Notes: generated by a model from the letters alone, not told the origin. A DNA stretch of 49,159 bases from Micromonospora solifontis (GCF_003725545.1 NZ_RJLN01000040.1:1-49159); one strand, 5' to 3'; positions 34,847-44,586 are shown, counted from the stretch's first letter. Program-made: numbers and translations.

Positions 34847-35656
34847 TCAGCTCGGCAGCGGACCGTTGGTCGGCGGGGCCGGGGTGGCGGCCACGCTGGC
34901 GGCGACCGCGTCCCGGGCGATGACGGCCGGGACCAGGCGACCCGAGCGGTAGCCGATGCCGATGCCGGCGACCAGCACGAAGATCGCCCCGAAGGTCTGC
35001 AGGGAGCCGATCAGCGCGCCGCCCAGGCCGAGCAGCGGAGCGGCGATCATCAGCATGATCCCGTCCCCGTAGGCGAACATCCCGGAGCGGCCCACCGACC
35101 AGCCGCTGAGGAACCACCCCACGCTGTAACAGGTGGCCCCGAACAGGACCAGGGTTCGCGCGGTGAGGCCGAAGACCGGCGTCTGCTCGGCCAGCCCGGC
35201 GAACGGCAGCATCAGCACCATCCCGCCGATGCTCGCCAGCAGCCCGGCGAGGGCGACCCGCCGGCACCGGGTGGCGGCGAGCAGGCCGGTGAGCGCCAGC
35301 AGCGCGAGCAGCCCCAGCCAGACGGCGGCCACCCAGCCCACCAGGTAGAGCGGCCGGCCGTCGGCCGGGTACGGGTCGTTGCCCACCCCGCCGTCGCTGG
35401 CCATCGCCACCAGGCCGTAGAGGATCGCGTACGCCGGGAGCAGCCAGACCGCCGCGCGGGCGAACCGGCGTACCGACCAGGCCCAGGTGGCGTCGGTGGC
35501 CGGGGTGCCCGGCCCCGGCTCGGAGACGAACGGCAGCACCCCGAACCCGCCCCCGGTACGCCGGCTGCCCAGCGGCCCGCCGGGGTCGTGGGCGCCGGGG
35601 ACCGGCTGGTTGGAGAACAGTTCCTTGGAGAACAGCCGGTTCGCCGGGTCCTTCAT
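34847..35656 (-). CDS. Membrane protein of unknown function
   Basis: A 269-aa protein: 55 polar residues (FSKELFSNQPVPGAHDPGG), then six to seven hydrophobic segments between about 65 and 245 (AAVWLLPAYAILYGLVAM; WVAAVWLGLLALLALTGLL; LAGLLASIGGMVLMLPFAGL; GIMLMIAAPLLGLGGALIGS; AIFVLVAGIGIGY) and a short Ala/Pro tail. I recognise no family. GAGGTGACGC precedes the ATG. About 230 bp without coding signal separate it from the penicillin-binding protein. Confidence 0.7.
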   Translation of the reverse strand: MKDPANRLFSKELFSNQPVPGAHDPGGPLGSRRTGGGFGVLPFVSEPGPGTPATDATWAWSVRRFARAAVWLLPAYAILYGLVAMASDGGVGNDPYPADGRPLYLVGWVAAVWLGLLALLALTGLLAATRCRRVALAGLLASIGGMVLMLPFAGLAEQTPVFGLTARTLVLFGATCYSVGWFLSGWSVGRSGMFAYGDGIMLMIAAPLLGLGGALIGSLQTFGAIFVLVAGIGIGYRSGRLVPAVIARDAVAASVAATPAPPTNGPLPS

Positions 35657-35806
35657 GCGTCACCTCGCTCCACCTTCGGGTGGTGTGGGACGCACGCGAC
35701 GCCCCGGTCCCTGCTCACCACCCGGTCCTCAGACCGATCGTGGCAGGCACCGGGGCGCCGCATGAGGCTTTCTCGCATTTGCCGCCCGAGGCCGGGCGGC
35801 GCGCGC

Positions 35807-36913
35807 TCAGCCCCGCTCGCGCTGGTCCGTGGTGTCGTGGAGCAGGCTCTCCGGGGAGACCGGCTCAGGGGCCGGCAGCCCCTGCGGGGCGTTACCGCCG
35901 GTGGCCTGCGCCTCGGCGACGCGTACCTCGTCGTGGATCTCCTGCGCCGCGCTGGCGGCGGCCTGGGCGGCCTCGGCGGCCTCCCGCTCGACCTCGCCGG
36001 CGCTCTTGGTGGCCTCCGGCGACGGCACGTCGCCGACCATGTTGGCCAGGCCGCCCAGCGCGCCGCCCATGCCCTCCAGGGCCTTGGTCAGCTCGGTCGG
36101 GACGATCCAGACCTTGTTGGCCGAGCCGTTGGCGATCTGCGGCAGGGCCTGCAGGTACTGGTAGGCGAGCACCTTCTGGCTCGGGTTGGCCTGGTGGATC
36201 GCGTCGAAGACGGTACGGATCGCCTTGGCCTGACCCTCCGCCTGCAGGATCCGGGCCTGCCGGTCACCGTCGGCGCGCAGCACGGCGGCCTGCTTCTCAC
36301 CCTCGGCGGTGAGGATCTGCGACTGCTTGTGCCCCTCGGCGTTGAGGATGGCGGCGCGGCGGTCCCGCTCGGCGCGCATCTGCTTCTCCATCGAGTCGCG
36401 GATGCTCGGCGGCGGCTCGATCGCCTTGATCTCCACCCGGGTGACCTTGATGCCCCACCGGCCGGTGGTCTCGTCCAGCACGCCGGACAGGTGCCGGTTG
36501 ATCTCCTCCCGGCTGGTCAGCGCCCGCTCCAGGTCCAGCGAGCCGATCACGTTACGCAGCGTCGTGACGGTGAGCTGCTCGATGGCCTGCAGGAAGTTGG
36601 AGATCTCGTAGGTGGCGCGAACCGAGTCGACCACCTTGAAGTAGAGCACCGTGTCGATCGAGACGACCAGGTTGTCCGAGGTGATCACCGGCTGCGGCGG
36701 GAAGCTGACCACCTGCTCCCGCATGTCGACCTTGGTCCGCACCGCGTCGATGTAGGGCACCAGCAGGTTGAGCCCCGGGTTCAAGGTGCGCTTGTACTTG
36801 CCCAGCCGTTCCACCACGTCCTGCCGCTGCTGCGGGACGATCCGCACCGCCTTGACCAGCGTCACCACGACGATCACCGCGACGGCGATCAACAGGACCG
36901 CTGCAAATTCCAT
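35807..36913 (-). CDS. SPFH/stomatin-like protein (QmcA type)
   Basis: A 368-aa membrane-scaffold protein. One N-terminal membrane helix (about 2-23), SPFH domain (about 25-200: VPQQRQDVVERLGKYKRTLN, DMREQVVSFPPQPVITSDNL, VIGSLDLERALTSREEINR), coiled coil EAEG repeats (ILNAEGHKQSQILTAEGEKQ), and a Glu/Ala-rich tail. It organises membrane protein complexes and protease access. ATG 36913 has AAAAGG 8 nt upstream. Five bp after the NfeD stop: the usual NfeD-SPFH pair. Confidence 0.92.
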   Translation of the reverse strand: MEFAAVLLIAVAVIVVVTLVKAVRIVPQQRQDVVERLGKYKRTLNPGLNLLVPYIDAVRTKVDMREQVVSFPPQPVITSDNLVVSIDTVLYFKVVDSVRATYEISNFLQAIEQLTVTTLRNVIGSLDLERALTSREEINRHLSGVLDETTGRWGIKVTRVEIKAIEPPPSIRDSMEKQMRAERDRRAAILNAEGHKQSQILTAEGEKQAAVLRADGDRQARILQAEGQAKAIRTVFDAIHQANPSQKVLAYQYLQALPQIANGSANKVWIVPTELTKALEGMGGALGGLANMVGDVPSPEATKSAGEVEREAAEAAQAAASAAQEIHDEVRVAEAQATGGNAPQGLPAPEPVSPESLLHDTTDQRERG

Positions 36914-36918
36914 ACCGC

Positions 36919-37392
36919 TCACCTTTTCGCTTCGGGCAGTCCGCCCGGGGTGGAAATCTCGTCCTGCCAGACCAGGGCGGTGGCGCCCCGGACCTTTATC
37001 ACCTGCACCCGCTCACCGGCGGCGTAACTCCGTGTCGCGTCGTACGACCGGGCGCTCCACAACTCACCGTCGATCTTGACCAGCCCGCGCTCGGCGTCCA
37101 CCGGCTCCAGCACCAGGGCCGTCGCCCCCTCCAACGCCTCGATGCCGAACGGCTGCTCGCCACTTTCCAACGCCGGGAGGGCGTGCTTGCGGATGACCGG
37201 CCGGACCACCGCCACGGAGAGCGCGGAGACCACCGCGAAGACGAGCGCCTGGAGCGCGACCGGGGCGCCCAGCGCGGCGGCCCCGGCGGCGGCGAACGCC
37301 CCCACCGCGAACATGATCAGGAAGAGCGTCGTCGTGAAGATCTCGGCGACCGCCAGCAGCACACCCAACACGATCCACAACACGGCGTCCAC
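36919..37392 (-). CDS. NfeD-like membrane protein
   Basis: A 157-aa protein. Membrane segments at about 3-20 (LWIVLGVLLAVAEIFTTTLF), 25-45 and 47-63, then a soluble OB-like domain of about 75 residues (GIEALEGATALVLEPV, VKIDGELWSARS, GERVQVIKVRGATALV). These short NfeD proteins partner the SPFH protein encoded directly downstream. GTG 37392 begins VDAVLWIV. Divergent from the serine hydrolase across an operator-like palindrome. Confidence 0.88.
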   Translation of the reverse strand: MDAVLWIVLGVLLAVAEIFTTTLFLIMFAVGAFAAAGAAALGAPVALQALVFAVVSALSVAVVRPVIRKHALPALESGEQPFGIEALEGATALVLEPVDAERGLVKIDGELWSARSYDATRSYAAGERVQVIKVRGATALVWQDEISTPGGLPEAKR

Positions 37393-37402
37393 CCCACGAT
37401 CG

Positions 37403-37424
37403 TGACACGTCGACGCACGTGTCA
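37403..37424. promoter_or_regulatory. Palindromic operator TGACACGT-N6-ACGTGTCA
   Basis: Perfect 8-bp arms around CGACGC, in the 90-bp gap between divergent nfeD and the serine hydrolase. Two TGTCAT direct repeats follow (37420-37425 and 37431-37436). It looks like a dimeric regulator site; the regulator is not in the window. Confidence 0.6.
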
Positions 37425-37482
37425 TCGAACTGTCATGATCGCGTGATGCCGGTGAGCCGCCGGCGCGACGAGGAGGACGATC

Positions 37483-38796
37483 ATGGCCCTGCTGCCCGAG
37501 ACCGCCCGACGAGTGGACCTGCTGGTCGCGCGGGCCCAGGCCGAGGGACGCGGCCCCTCGCTCGCCCTCGGCGTGGTGCGCGCCGGCGACCTCGCCCACG
37601 TCGCGGTCGCCGGCGCGCAACCCCGGCCCGACGCCGACCTGCAGTACCGGATCGGCTCGATCAGCAAGACCATGACCGCCGTGCTGGTGATGCAGCAGCG
37701 CGACGCCGGTCGGCTGGCCCTGGACGACCCGCTGGACAAGCACCTCCCGGGCACCCCGGTCGGCGCGCTCACCGTGCGGCAGCTGCTCGGGCACGCCAGC
37801 GGCCTGCAGCGCGAGCCCGACGGCCAGTGGTGGGAGCGGACCGAGGGCGCCGACCTGGCCACCCTGCTGGCCGGGCTGACGCCGGAGAAGATCGCCCACC
37901 CGCCGCACCACGTGTACCACTACTCCAACCTGGCGTACGGGCTGCTCGGCGGCGTGCTGGAACGGATCACCGGCACGCCCTGGGCGGAGCTGCTCCGCGA
38001 GCGGCTCCTCGAACCGCTCGGGATGCGCCGGACGACCTACCACCCGACCGAGCCGTACGCCCGCGGTTACGTGGTCCATCCCTGGCACGAGACGCTGCGG
38101 GAGGAGCCGCGTACCGACACCGGGGCGATGGCGCCGGCCGGCCAGCTCTGGTCCACCGTGGCGGACCTGTCCCGCTGGGCGGCGTTCCTGGCCGAGCCGG
38201 ATCCGGCGCTGCTCGCCCCGGCCACGCTCACCGAGATGTGCGCGCCGGTGGTGATCAGCGACCTGGACTCCTGGACCGGCGGGCACGGCCTCGGCGTGGA
38301 GCTCTACCGGGTCGGCGAGCGGGTGTACGTGGGCCACGGCGGCTCGATGCCCGGATACGTCGCCGGCCTCGCGGTGCACCGGCCCAGCCGCACCGCCGTG
38401 GTCGACTTCGCCAACTCGTACGGCCTCTGCCGGGGGCACCACATCGTGGGGCTGGCCCGCGAGGTGCTCACCCTGGTGCTCGACGCCGAGCCGGCAGCGC
38501 CCACCCCGTGGCGTCCGGCCGAGGCGCCGCCCGCCGAGCTGACCGAGCTGACCGGGCGCTGGTGGTGGATGGGCGGCGAGTACGAGTTCCGCATCGACCC
38601 CGCCGGCGAGCTGGTGGGCGGCCCGGTCGGCCGGCCGACACTCCGGTTCACCCCGGAGGGCCCGGACCGCTGGCGGGGCCGCTCCGGCTCCCAGGACGGC
38701 GAGGTCCTCAGGGTCATCCGCGACGGCTCCGGCCATCCGATGGCCCTCGACATCGCCACCTTCGTCTTCACCCGCACCCCCGACCAGCAACCCTGA
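37483..38796 (+). CDS. Serine hydrolase, class C beta-lactamase-like
   Basis: A 437-aa protein of the beta-lactamase/DD-peptidase superfamily. Seen: SxxK in IGSISKTMTAVLVM, YxN in YHYSNLAYGLLGGVLE, and the HGG triad GHGGSMPGYVAGL. No signal peptide is visible, so it may be cytosolic or unconventional. The C-terminal 90 residues form a separate WWWMGGEYEFRI beta domain. Substrate (peptide, ester) unknown. GAGGAGGACGATC precedes the ATG. Confidence 0.88.
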   Translation: MALLPETARRVDLLVARAQAEGRGPSLALGVVRAGDLAHVAVAGAQPRPDADLQYRIGSISKTMTAVLVMQQRDAGRLALDDPLDKHLPGTPVGALTVRQLLGHASGLQREPDGQWWERTEGADLATLLAGLTPEKIAHPPHHVYHYSNLAYGLLGGVLERITGTPWAELLRERLLEPLGMRRTTYHPTEPYARGYVVHPWHETLREEPRTDTGAMAPAGQLWSTVADLSRWAAFLAEPDPALLAPATLTEMCAPVVISDLDSWTGGHGLGVELYRVGERVYVGHGGSMPGYVAGLAVHRPSRTAVVDFANSYGLCRGHHIVGLAREVLTLVLDAEPAAPTPWRPAEAPPAELTELTGRWWWMGGEYEFRIDPAGELVGGPVGRPTLRFTPEGPDRWRGRSGSQDGEVLRVIRDGSGHPMALDIATFVFTRTPDQQP

Positions 38797-38840
38797 CCCC
38801 ACCCCCCGCCCCATCCCGCCGCGCCGCACCCCCGCGCCGC

Positions 38841-38910
38841 CGATCTTGCAGTTGCTGCCCGAACAAAGGCCGCAAATCCCCCCAGCTCGGCAACCCAGAG
38901 TGCAAGATCG
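38841..38910. repeat. Intergenic palindrome with CGATCTTGCA ends
   Basis: CGATCTTGCA (38841-38850) and TGCAAGATCG (38901-38910) are perfect complements; the inner part pairs imperfectly (TTGCTGCCCGAAC with the region AGCTCGGCAA) around AAAGGCCGCAAAT. I remember elements of this look in Micromonospora-type genomes, which is memory, not a search. Confidence 0.6.
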
Positions 38911-38981
38911 ACGGCGCGGGCGGGGGCGGCGCGGGCCCAGGCGGGCGGGACGGGGACGAGCCGGGCGGGAGGGGTGCAGGA

Positions 38982-39035
38982 GCTACGAACTTGATGACGT
39001 GAACGACTCACCCCACGATCCGTCCACGTCAACCC
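38982..39035. repeat. Dispersed palindromic repeat, copy 2 (right arm decayed)
   Basis: GCTACGAACTTGATGACG T GAACGACTCAC (30 nt) matches copy 1 at 6766 with one change. The right side reads CGATCCGTCCACGTCAA where copy 1 has CGATCCGTCTGCGTCATCAAG. The left C-to-T change is matched by a G-to-A change on the right, preserving the pair. Also between convergent genes. Confidence 0.7.
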
Positions 39036-39187
39036 CGTGGCGCCCCGAGGTCCACACCACCCACGACGGCGGAACCGAACCGCGCACCGAGTCCACGACG
39101 GGGCCGGGGGCGACCGTGCCCGGCGGAGGGATCAAGCCTGACCGCCCGAAGCCGGGCGCGGTCGCCCCCGGCCCTGAACCGCAACCA

Positions 39188-40000
39188 CTAAGCAGGCTCG
39201 GTGACGAAGTCGATCAACCGTTCCATGGCGTTGATCAGCGGCGTCTCCACGTCCGCGAAGCTGTCCACCCGGGACAGGATGTGCCGCCACAGGTCCGCCG
39301 GTTCGGCCACTCCGAGGGCCGCGCAGACCCCCTCCTTCCAGGGCCGCCCGGGCGGCACCACCGGCCAGGCCCGGATGCCCAGCGCCCGCGGTTTCACCGC
39401 CTGCCACACGTCCACGTACGGGTGCCCGGTGACCAGCACGTGCGGCGAGGTCACCGCCGCCACGATCCGGCTCTCCTTGGAGCCGGGCACCAGGTGGTCG
39501 ACGAGCACGCCGAGCCGGCGGCCCGGGCCGGGCGCGAAGGCGTCCACCTCGGCGGCGAGGTCGTCGATGCCGTCCAGGGGCTCCACCACCACGCCCTCGA
39601 TCCGCAGGTCGTCGCCCCAGATCCGCTCGACCAGCGCGGCGTCGTGCACGCCCTCCACCCAGATCCGGCTGGCCTTGGCCACCTGCGCCCGGACGTTGTC
39701 GAGTGCGATCGAGCCGGACGCGGTACGCCGGCGGGCGGCGGGCACCGGGGCGCGCGCCGGGCGGCGCAGGGTGACCGGCCGGCCGTCGAGCAGGAACGCG
39801 GCGGGCAGCAGCGGGAAGTTGCGCCGCCGGCCGTGCCGGTCCTCCAGCACGACCGCCCCGGCCTCGAAGCCGACCACCGCACCGCAGAACCCGGAGTCGG
39901 CGTCCTCGACGACCAGATCCGGCACGGCGTCCACCTCCGGGGTGACCTTCCGCCGCCGCCAGTCGCCCGCCAGCACATCCCCGTCGTATCGCCCCGCCAT
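39188..40000 (-). CDS. DUF3097 family protein
   Basis: A 270-aa cytosolic protein of a family conserved in actinobacteria. Seen: VVEDADSGFCGAVVGFE, IWVEGVHDAALVERIWGDDL, GVVVEPLDGIDDL and LGVLVDHLVPGSKESRI. The Glu in VEGVHDA and the Asp in LVDHLVPG are placed as in TOPRIM-like domains, which I offer as inference. Its function is unknown. ATG 40000 is chosen because MAGRYDGD fits the family start; GTG 40009 is in frame. Confidence 0.85.
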   Translation of the reverse strand: MAGRYDGDVLAGDWRRRKVTPEVDAVPDLVVEDADSGFCGAVVGFEAGAVVLEDRHGRRRNFPLLPAAFLLDGRPVTLRRPARAPVPAARRRTASGSIALDNVRAQVAKASRIWVEGVHDAALVERIWGDDLRIEGVVVEPLDGIDDLAAEVDAFAPGPGRRLGVLVDHLVPGSKESRIVAAVTSPHVLVTGHPYVDVWQAVKPRALGIRAWPVVPPGRPWKEGVCAALGVAEPADLWRHILSRVDSFADVETPLINAMERLIDFVTEPA

Positions 40001-40149
40001 GTCGATCACGCTAGCCACCGGCCCGGCGCGTCGCCCGGCGACGCGCCGACCAGCCGGCTCACCCCGGGCACAAAAAGGGGCGAAGGGGGCAGTTGAGGGC
40101 AGGTCACGCCACCGGTGCGGCAGTCGAGACAGGGGCGGCGGCGAGCACG

Positions 40150-40162
40150 TACCCTTTTCGGC
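40150..40162 (+). promoter_or_regulatory. Leaderless -10 element of the 264-aa gene
   Basis: TACCCT (40150-40155) lies 7 nt before ATG 40163; GAGACA (40126-40131) is 18 bp upstream of it as a weak -35. Confidence 0.5.
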
Positions 40163-40957
40163 ATGTCCCTCCCCGCAACGGGCGCGGCCACACTGGCTCC
40201 GCGCCGGTCGAGCCGGTTCGTTGCCTGGGTGCGCGCCTGGCGCGCCGGCCTGGTGCCCTTCGACGAGGTCGCCGACGAGATCGCCGGCGACGAGGAGCAC
40301 CTGGTCGCGGACGCCCCCGGCACCTGGACCGACGTCTCCCTGCGGGAGGCACTGCCCAGTCTGGCCAAGCTCTCCCCGGACGAGATCCGGCTGGTGCTGC
40401 CCGCACCCGGCGATCCGCGCGGCCTGCCCGGGCCGGGCGAGTTCGCCGGCGCGGCGCTGCTGGCCGGGGAGGCGGTCGTGGCCAGCGGGCTCGGGTTGGT
40501 CCCGGAGGTCCGCACCCACACCTCGGGCTCGGGGATGACCTGGGAGACGGTGTTGTGGCGGGTCCATCCGCTGCCGGCCGACGCGCTGAAGGCGTCGCTG
40601 GCGGCGCCGGGCGCGGCCGAGGCGGAGGCCGAACTGGCCGCCGCGCTCGCCGAGACGACCGCCGCCCTCACCCGGCTCGACGTGGCGCAGTGGCGGCCGG
40701 AGCTGGCCGGGGCCCTCGCGGCGCTGCGCCGCCCGGACGGGGCCACCGACCTGCCACCCGGCTTCGACCCGCGGGCCCGGCGGCTGTTCGCCCGGGCGGC
40801 CGTGCTGGACCGGGTGCTCGCCCTGGCCGGGGAGAGCGCGCCGGGCGGCGCGGTGAACACCTACGAGGCGCAGCAGCGGGACGCGGCGCTGCGGCCGCTC
40901 ACCACCGCCTGCCGGCAGGCCCTGGTGGCCGCCTGCAACGCCCCGCTGCGCCCCTGA
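40163..40957 (+). CDS. Conserved actinobacterial protein of unknown function
   Basis: A 264-aa cytosolic protein, mostly helical (RFVAWVRAWRAGLVPFDEVA; LREALPSLAKLSPDEIRLVL). I recall close relatives in other actinomycetes next to DUF3097 and hemH genes but know of no function. Start ATG 40163 has no Shine-Dalgarno site but a well-placed -10 box 7 nt upstream. The in-frame start at 40115 is rejected for that reason. It ends 21 bp before the convergent HAD gene. Confidence 0.7.
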   Translation: MSLPATGAATLAPRRSSRFVAWVRAWRAGLVPFDEVADEIAGDEEHLVADAPGTWTDVSLREALPSLAKLSPDEIRLVLPAPGDPRGLPGPGEFAGAALLAGEAVVASGLGLVPEVRTHTSGSGMTWETVLWRVHPLPADALKASLAAPGAAEAEAELAAALAETTAALTRLDVAQWRPELAGALAALRRPDGATDLPPGFDPRARRLFARAAVLDRVLALAGESAPGGAVNTYEAQQRDAALRPLTTACRQALVAACNAPLRP

Positions 40958-40978
40958 GCGCGGCGGACCGCGCCGGGC

Positions 40979-41758
40979 TCAGACCTCGTCGATCAGGTCG
41001 GCCACCGAGGTGACGATCCGCGACGGCCGGTACGGGTAGCGCTCCGCCTCGGCCCGGCTGCTGATCCCGGTGAGCACCAGGATCGTCTCCAACCCCGCCT
41101 CCAGGCCGCAGAGGATGTCGGTGTCCATCCGGTCACCGATCATCGCGGTGGTCTCCGAGTGGGCGTCGATGGTGTTCAACGCCGAGCGCATCATCATCGG
41201 GTTCGGCTTGCCGACGAAGTACGGCTCCACCCCGGTCGCCTTGGAGATCATCGCGGCGACCGAGCCGGCGGCGGGCAGCGCGCCCTCCACCGACGGGCCG
41301 GTGGCGTCCGGGTTGGTGCAGATGAACCGGGCACCGTCGTTGATCAGCCGGATCGCCTTGGTGATCGCCTCGAAGCTGTAGGTGCGGGTCTCCCCCAGCA
41401 CCACGTAGTCCGGCGCGAAGTCGCTGAGCACGTAACCCACCGCGTGCAGGGCGGTGGTGAGGCCGGCCTCGCCGATCACGTACGCGGTGCCGCCGGGCCG
41501 CTGGTCGGCCAGGAACTGGGCGGTGGCCAGGGCGGACGACCAGATCGACTCCTCCGGCACGTCCAGCCCCATCCGGGCCAGCCGGGCCTGGAGGTCCCGC
41601 GGGGTGTAGATGGAGTTGTTGGTCAGCACCAGGAAGGGCTTGCCGGAGGCACGCAGCTTCTTGATGAACTCGGGCGCGCCGGGCACCGGCTGGCCCTCGT
41701 GCACCAGCACGCCGTCCATGTCGGTGAGCCAGCTCTGCACCGGCTTGCGGTCATGCAT
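40979..41758 (-). CDS. HAD-superfamily IIA phosphatase (NagD-like)
   Basis: A 259-aa hydrolase. HAD motifs: WLTDMDGVLVHEG (I, nucleophile Asp), LVLTNNSIYTPRDL (II), FVGKPNPMMMRSAL (III Lys) and IGDRMDTDILCGLEAG (IV). The C2 cap insertion of the NagD/AraL/phosphoglycolate class lies between II and III. It dephosphorylates a small sugar or nucleotide phosphate; the true substrate is open. It is 35 bp downstream of hemH on the same strand. Confidence 0.9.
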   Translation of the reverse strand: MHDRKPVQSWLTDMDGVLVHEGQPVPGAPEFIKKLRASGKPFLVLTNNSIYTPRDLQARLARMGLDVPEESIWSSALATAQFLADQRPGGTAYVIGEAGLTTALHAVGYVLSDFAPDYVVLGETRTYSFEAITKAIRLINDGARFICTNPDATGPSVEGALPAAGSVAAMISKATGVEPYFVGKPNPMMMRSALNTIDAHSETTAMIGDRMDTDILCGLEAGLETILVLTGISSRAEAERYPYRPSRIVTSVADLIDEV

Positions 41759-41793
41759 GTGTCGTCCCCAGGGGTGTCGGAGGTCGGTCGGAC

Positions 41794-42825
41794 TCAGGGC
41801 CGGCGGGCCGGGGGCACGCAGCAGAGCGCCGGGCAGGTGTCCCAGGCGGGCAGCTCGCCGAGCCGGCGGCGCAGCCCCGCGCCGTCCGGGGCGGTGCGCT
41901 CCTCGACCAGTTCCCGGACCATCGCCACGAAGCGGGGGTCGGTGCCGGGGGTGGCCGCCCGGACGAAGTCCAGGCCGAGCTGCTTGGCAGTGTCGAGCGC
42001 CTCGGTGTCCAGGTCCCAGACCACCTCCAGGTGGTCGGAGACGAACCCGATCGGGCTGACCACCACGCTCGTCACGCCCTGCTCGGCGAGGGCGGTCAGG
42101 TGGTCGTTGATGTCCGGCTCCAGCCACGGCACCTGCGGCGGCCCGGATCGGCTCTGCCAGACCAGGTCGTACGGCAGGTCGGGCGCGGCGGCGGCGTGCA
42201 CCAGCCGGGCGGTCTCCTCGAGCTGGGCGGTGTACCGGCCGCCGTGCGGGCCGGCGGTGGCGGCCGCCGACACCGGGATCGAGTGGGCGGTGAACACCAG
42301 CCGGGTGCTGTCCCGCCGGCCCGGGTCGAGCTGCGCCAGCGCCGCCTTCACCGCGTCGGCGTGCGGCTCGACGAAGCCGGGGTGGTCCCAGAACTGGCGC
42401 AGCTTCTCGATCAGCGGGGCGTCCGGACCGACCGCGGCACGGGCGGCGGCGATGTCCTCCTGGTACTGGCGGCAGGAGGAGTATCCGCCGTACGCGCTGG
42501 TGACGAAGGCGAGCGCCCGCTGGATCCCGTCGTCGCGCATCTGGGCCACGGTGTCCGCGAGCATCGGGTCCCAGTTCCGGTTGCCCCAGTAGACCGGCAG
42601 GTCGACGCCGTGCGCGGCGAAGTCCTCCCGGATCGCGGCGAGCAGCTCCCGGCACTGCTGGTTGATCGGGGACACCCCGCCGAAGTGCAGGTAGTGCTCG
42701 GCGACCTCGGCGAGCCGCTCGGGCGGCACGCCCCGCCCCCGGGTCACGTTCTGCAGGAAGGGCAGCACGTCCTCGGGCCGCTCCGGGCCGCCGAAGGAGA
42801 CCAGCACCAACGCGTCGTACGCCAT
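41794..42825 (-). CDS. hemH: Ferrochelatase (actinobacterial coproporphyrin type)
   Basis: A 343-aa enzyme inserting Fe2+ into coproporphyrin III (CpfC in newer nomenclature). Seen: LVLVSFGGPERPEDVLPFLQ, LHFGGVSPINQQCRELL, WGNRNWDPMLADTV, VFTAHSIPVSAAA (catalytic His), VSPIGFVSDHLEVVWDLD. The Cys-rich tail (DTCPALCCVPP) and the Cys in SSCRQYQ match the [2Fe-2S]-binding pattern of actinobacterial enzymes. It follows fabI on the same strand, as in mycobacteria. Confidence 0.93.
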   Translation of the reverse strand: MAYDALVLVSFGGPERPEDVLPFLQNVTRGRGVPPERLAEVAEHYLHFGGVSPINQQCRELLAAIREDFAAHGVDLPVYWGNRNWDPMLADTVAQMRDDGIQRALAFVTSAYGGYSSCRQYQEDIAAARAAVGPDAPLIEKLRQFWDHPGFVEPHADAVKAALAQLDPGRRDSTRLVFTAHSIPVSAAATAGPHGGRYTAQLEETARLVHAAAAPDLPYDLVWQSRSGPPQVPWLEPDINDHLTALAEQGVTSVVVSPIGFVSDHLEVVWDLDTEALDTAKQLGLDFVRAATPGTDPRFVAMVRELVEERTAPDGAGLRRRLGELPAWDTCPALCCVPPARRP

Positions 42826-42895
42826 GCTGCCATTCTCCCCCGACGGCCGTGACGGCCCGACGACCACCCCGGGACGGCCCGGTTTCCGGCCGGTC

Positions 42896-43663
42896 TCAGG
42901 CGCCGATCGCGTGGTAGCCGCCGTCGACGTGGACGATCTCGCCCGTGGTGGCCGGGAACCAGTCGGACAGCAGCGCCAGGCAGGCCCGGGCGGCCGGCTC
43001 CTGGTCGGTGAGGTTCCAGCCGAGCGGGGCGCGCTCGGCCCAGGCGTCCTCGAACTGCTCGAAGCCGGGGATCGACTTGGCGGCGATGGTGCGCAGCGGG
43101 CCGGCGGCGACCAGGTTGCTGCGGATGCCCCGCTTGCCCAGGTGCAGCGCCAGGTAGCGGGAGGCGGACTCCAGCCCGGCCTTGGCCACGCCCATCCAGT
43201 CGTACACCGGCCAGGCCTTGGTGGCGTCGAAGGTGAGGCCGACCACCGCGCCGCCCGCGGACATCAGCGGCAGCGCCGCCATCGCCAGGGACTTGTACGA
43301 GTACGTGGAGACCTGCAGCGCGGTGGCCACGTCCTCCCACGGCGCGTCGAGGAAGCCGCCGCCGAGGCAGCTCTGCGGGGCGAAGCCGATCGAGTGCACC
43401 ACCCCGTCCAGCCCGTCGACGTGCTCGCGCACCTTGTCGGCGAGGCCGGCCAGGTGCTCGGCGTTGGTGACGTCCAGCTCGATCACCGGGGCCGGCTCGG
43501 GCAGCCGCTTGGCGATCCGCTCGACCAGGGAGAGCCGGCCGTAGCCGGTGAGCACGACCTGGGCGCCGTTTTCCTGCGCGAGCTTCGCCACCGAGAAGGC
43601 GATCGAGGCGTCGGTGATGACGCCGGTGACCAGCAGCCGCTTACCGGCCAGGAGTCCGGACAT
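42896..43663 (-). CDS. fabI: Enoyl-[acyl-carrier-protein] reductase, InhA type
   Basis: A 255-aa NADH-dependent short-chain reductase of type II fatty-acid synthesis. Seen: LVTGVITDASIAFSVAKLAQ, VVHSIGFAP, catalytic Y154 and K161 in VYDWMGVAKAGLES, and the terminal HVDGGYHAIGA. It is closest in wording to mycobacterial InhA. Same strand as fabG (23 bp after it) and hemH. GGAGGAAACAACGCA precedes the ATG. Confidence 0.93.
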   Translation of the reverse strand: MSGLLAGKRLLVTGVITDASIAFSVAKLAQENGAQVVLTGYGRLSLVERIAKRLPEPAPVIELDVTNAEHLAGLADKVREHVDGLDGVVHSIGFAPQSCLGGGFLDAPWEDVATALQVSTYSYKSLAMAALPLMSAGGAVVGLTFDATKAWPVYDWMGVAKAGLESASRYLALHLGKRGIRSNLVAAGPLRTIAAKSIPGFEQFEDAWAERAPLGWNLTDQEPAARACLALLSDWFPATTGEIVHVDGGYHAIGA

Positions 43664-43686
43664 TGCGTTGTTTCCTCCGTACTTTC

Positions 43687-44464
<778 letters not shown>

Positions 44465-44586
44465 GGCGGCCGCTCGGGCGGGTCCGGTCGGCCGGTCGGC
44501 CGAGTGCGTGCCACGCGCACATCGGGTGTACGATGATCCCGTTTGCGGGCCGATGATCGCCCGCCGTTCGGACCCCGCCGACCGCA

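Larger units (their letters stand above)
38797..39187. other. 391-bp convergent intergenic region, no gene
   Basis: No credible ORF. It holds two separate palindromic elements: 38841-38910 and the second copy of the dispersed repeat at 38982-39035. Confidence 0.6.

Noticed and set aside
37393..38829. Extension of the NfeD frame upstream
   Set aside because: It is antisense to the serine hydrolase; the family N-terminus VDAVLWIV begins at 37392.
39188..40000. Treating the DUF3097 gene as a nuclease or topoisomerase
   Set aside because: The TOPRIM-like residues are only suggestive; no complete motif set is visible.
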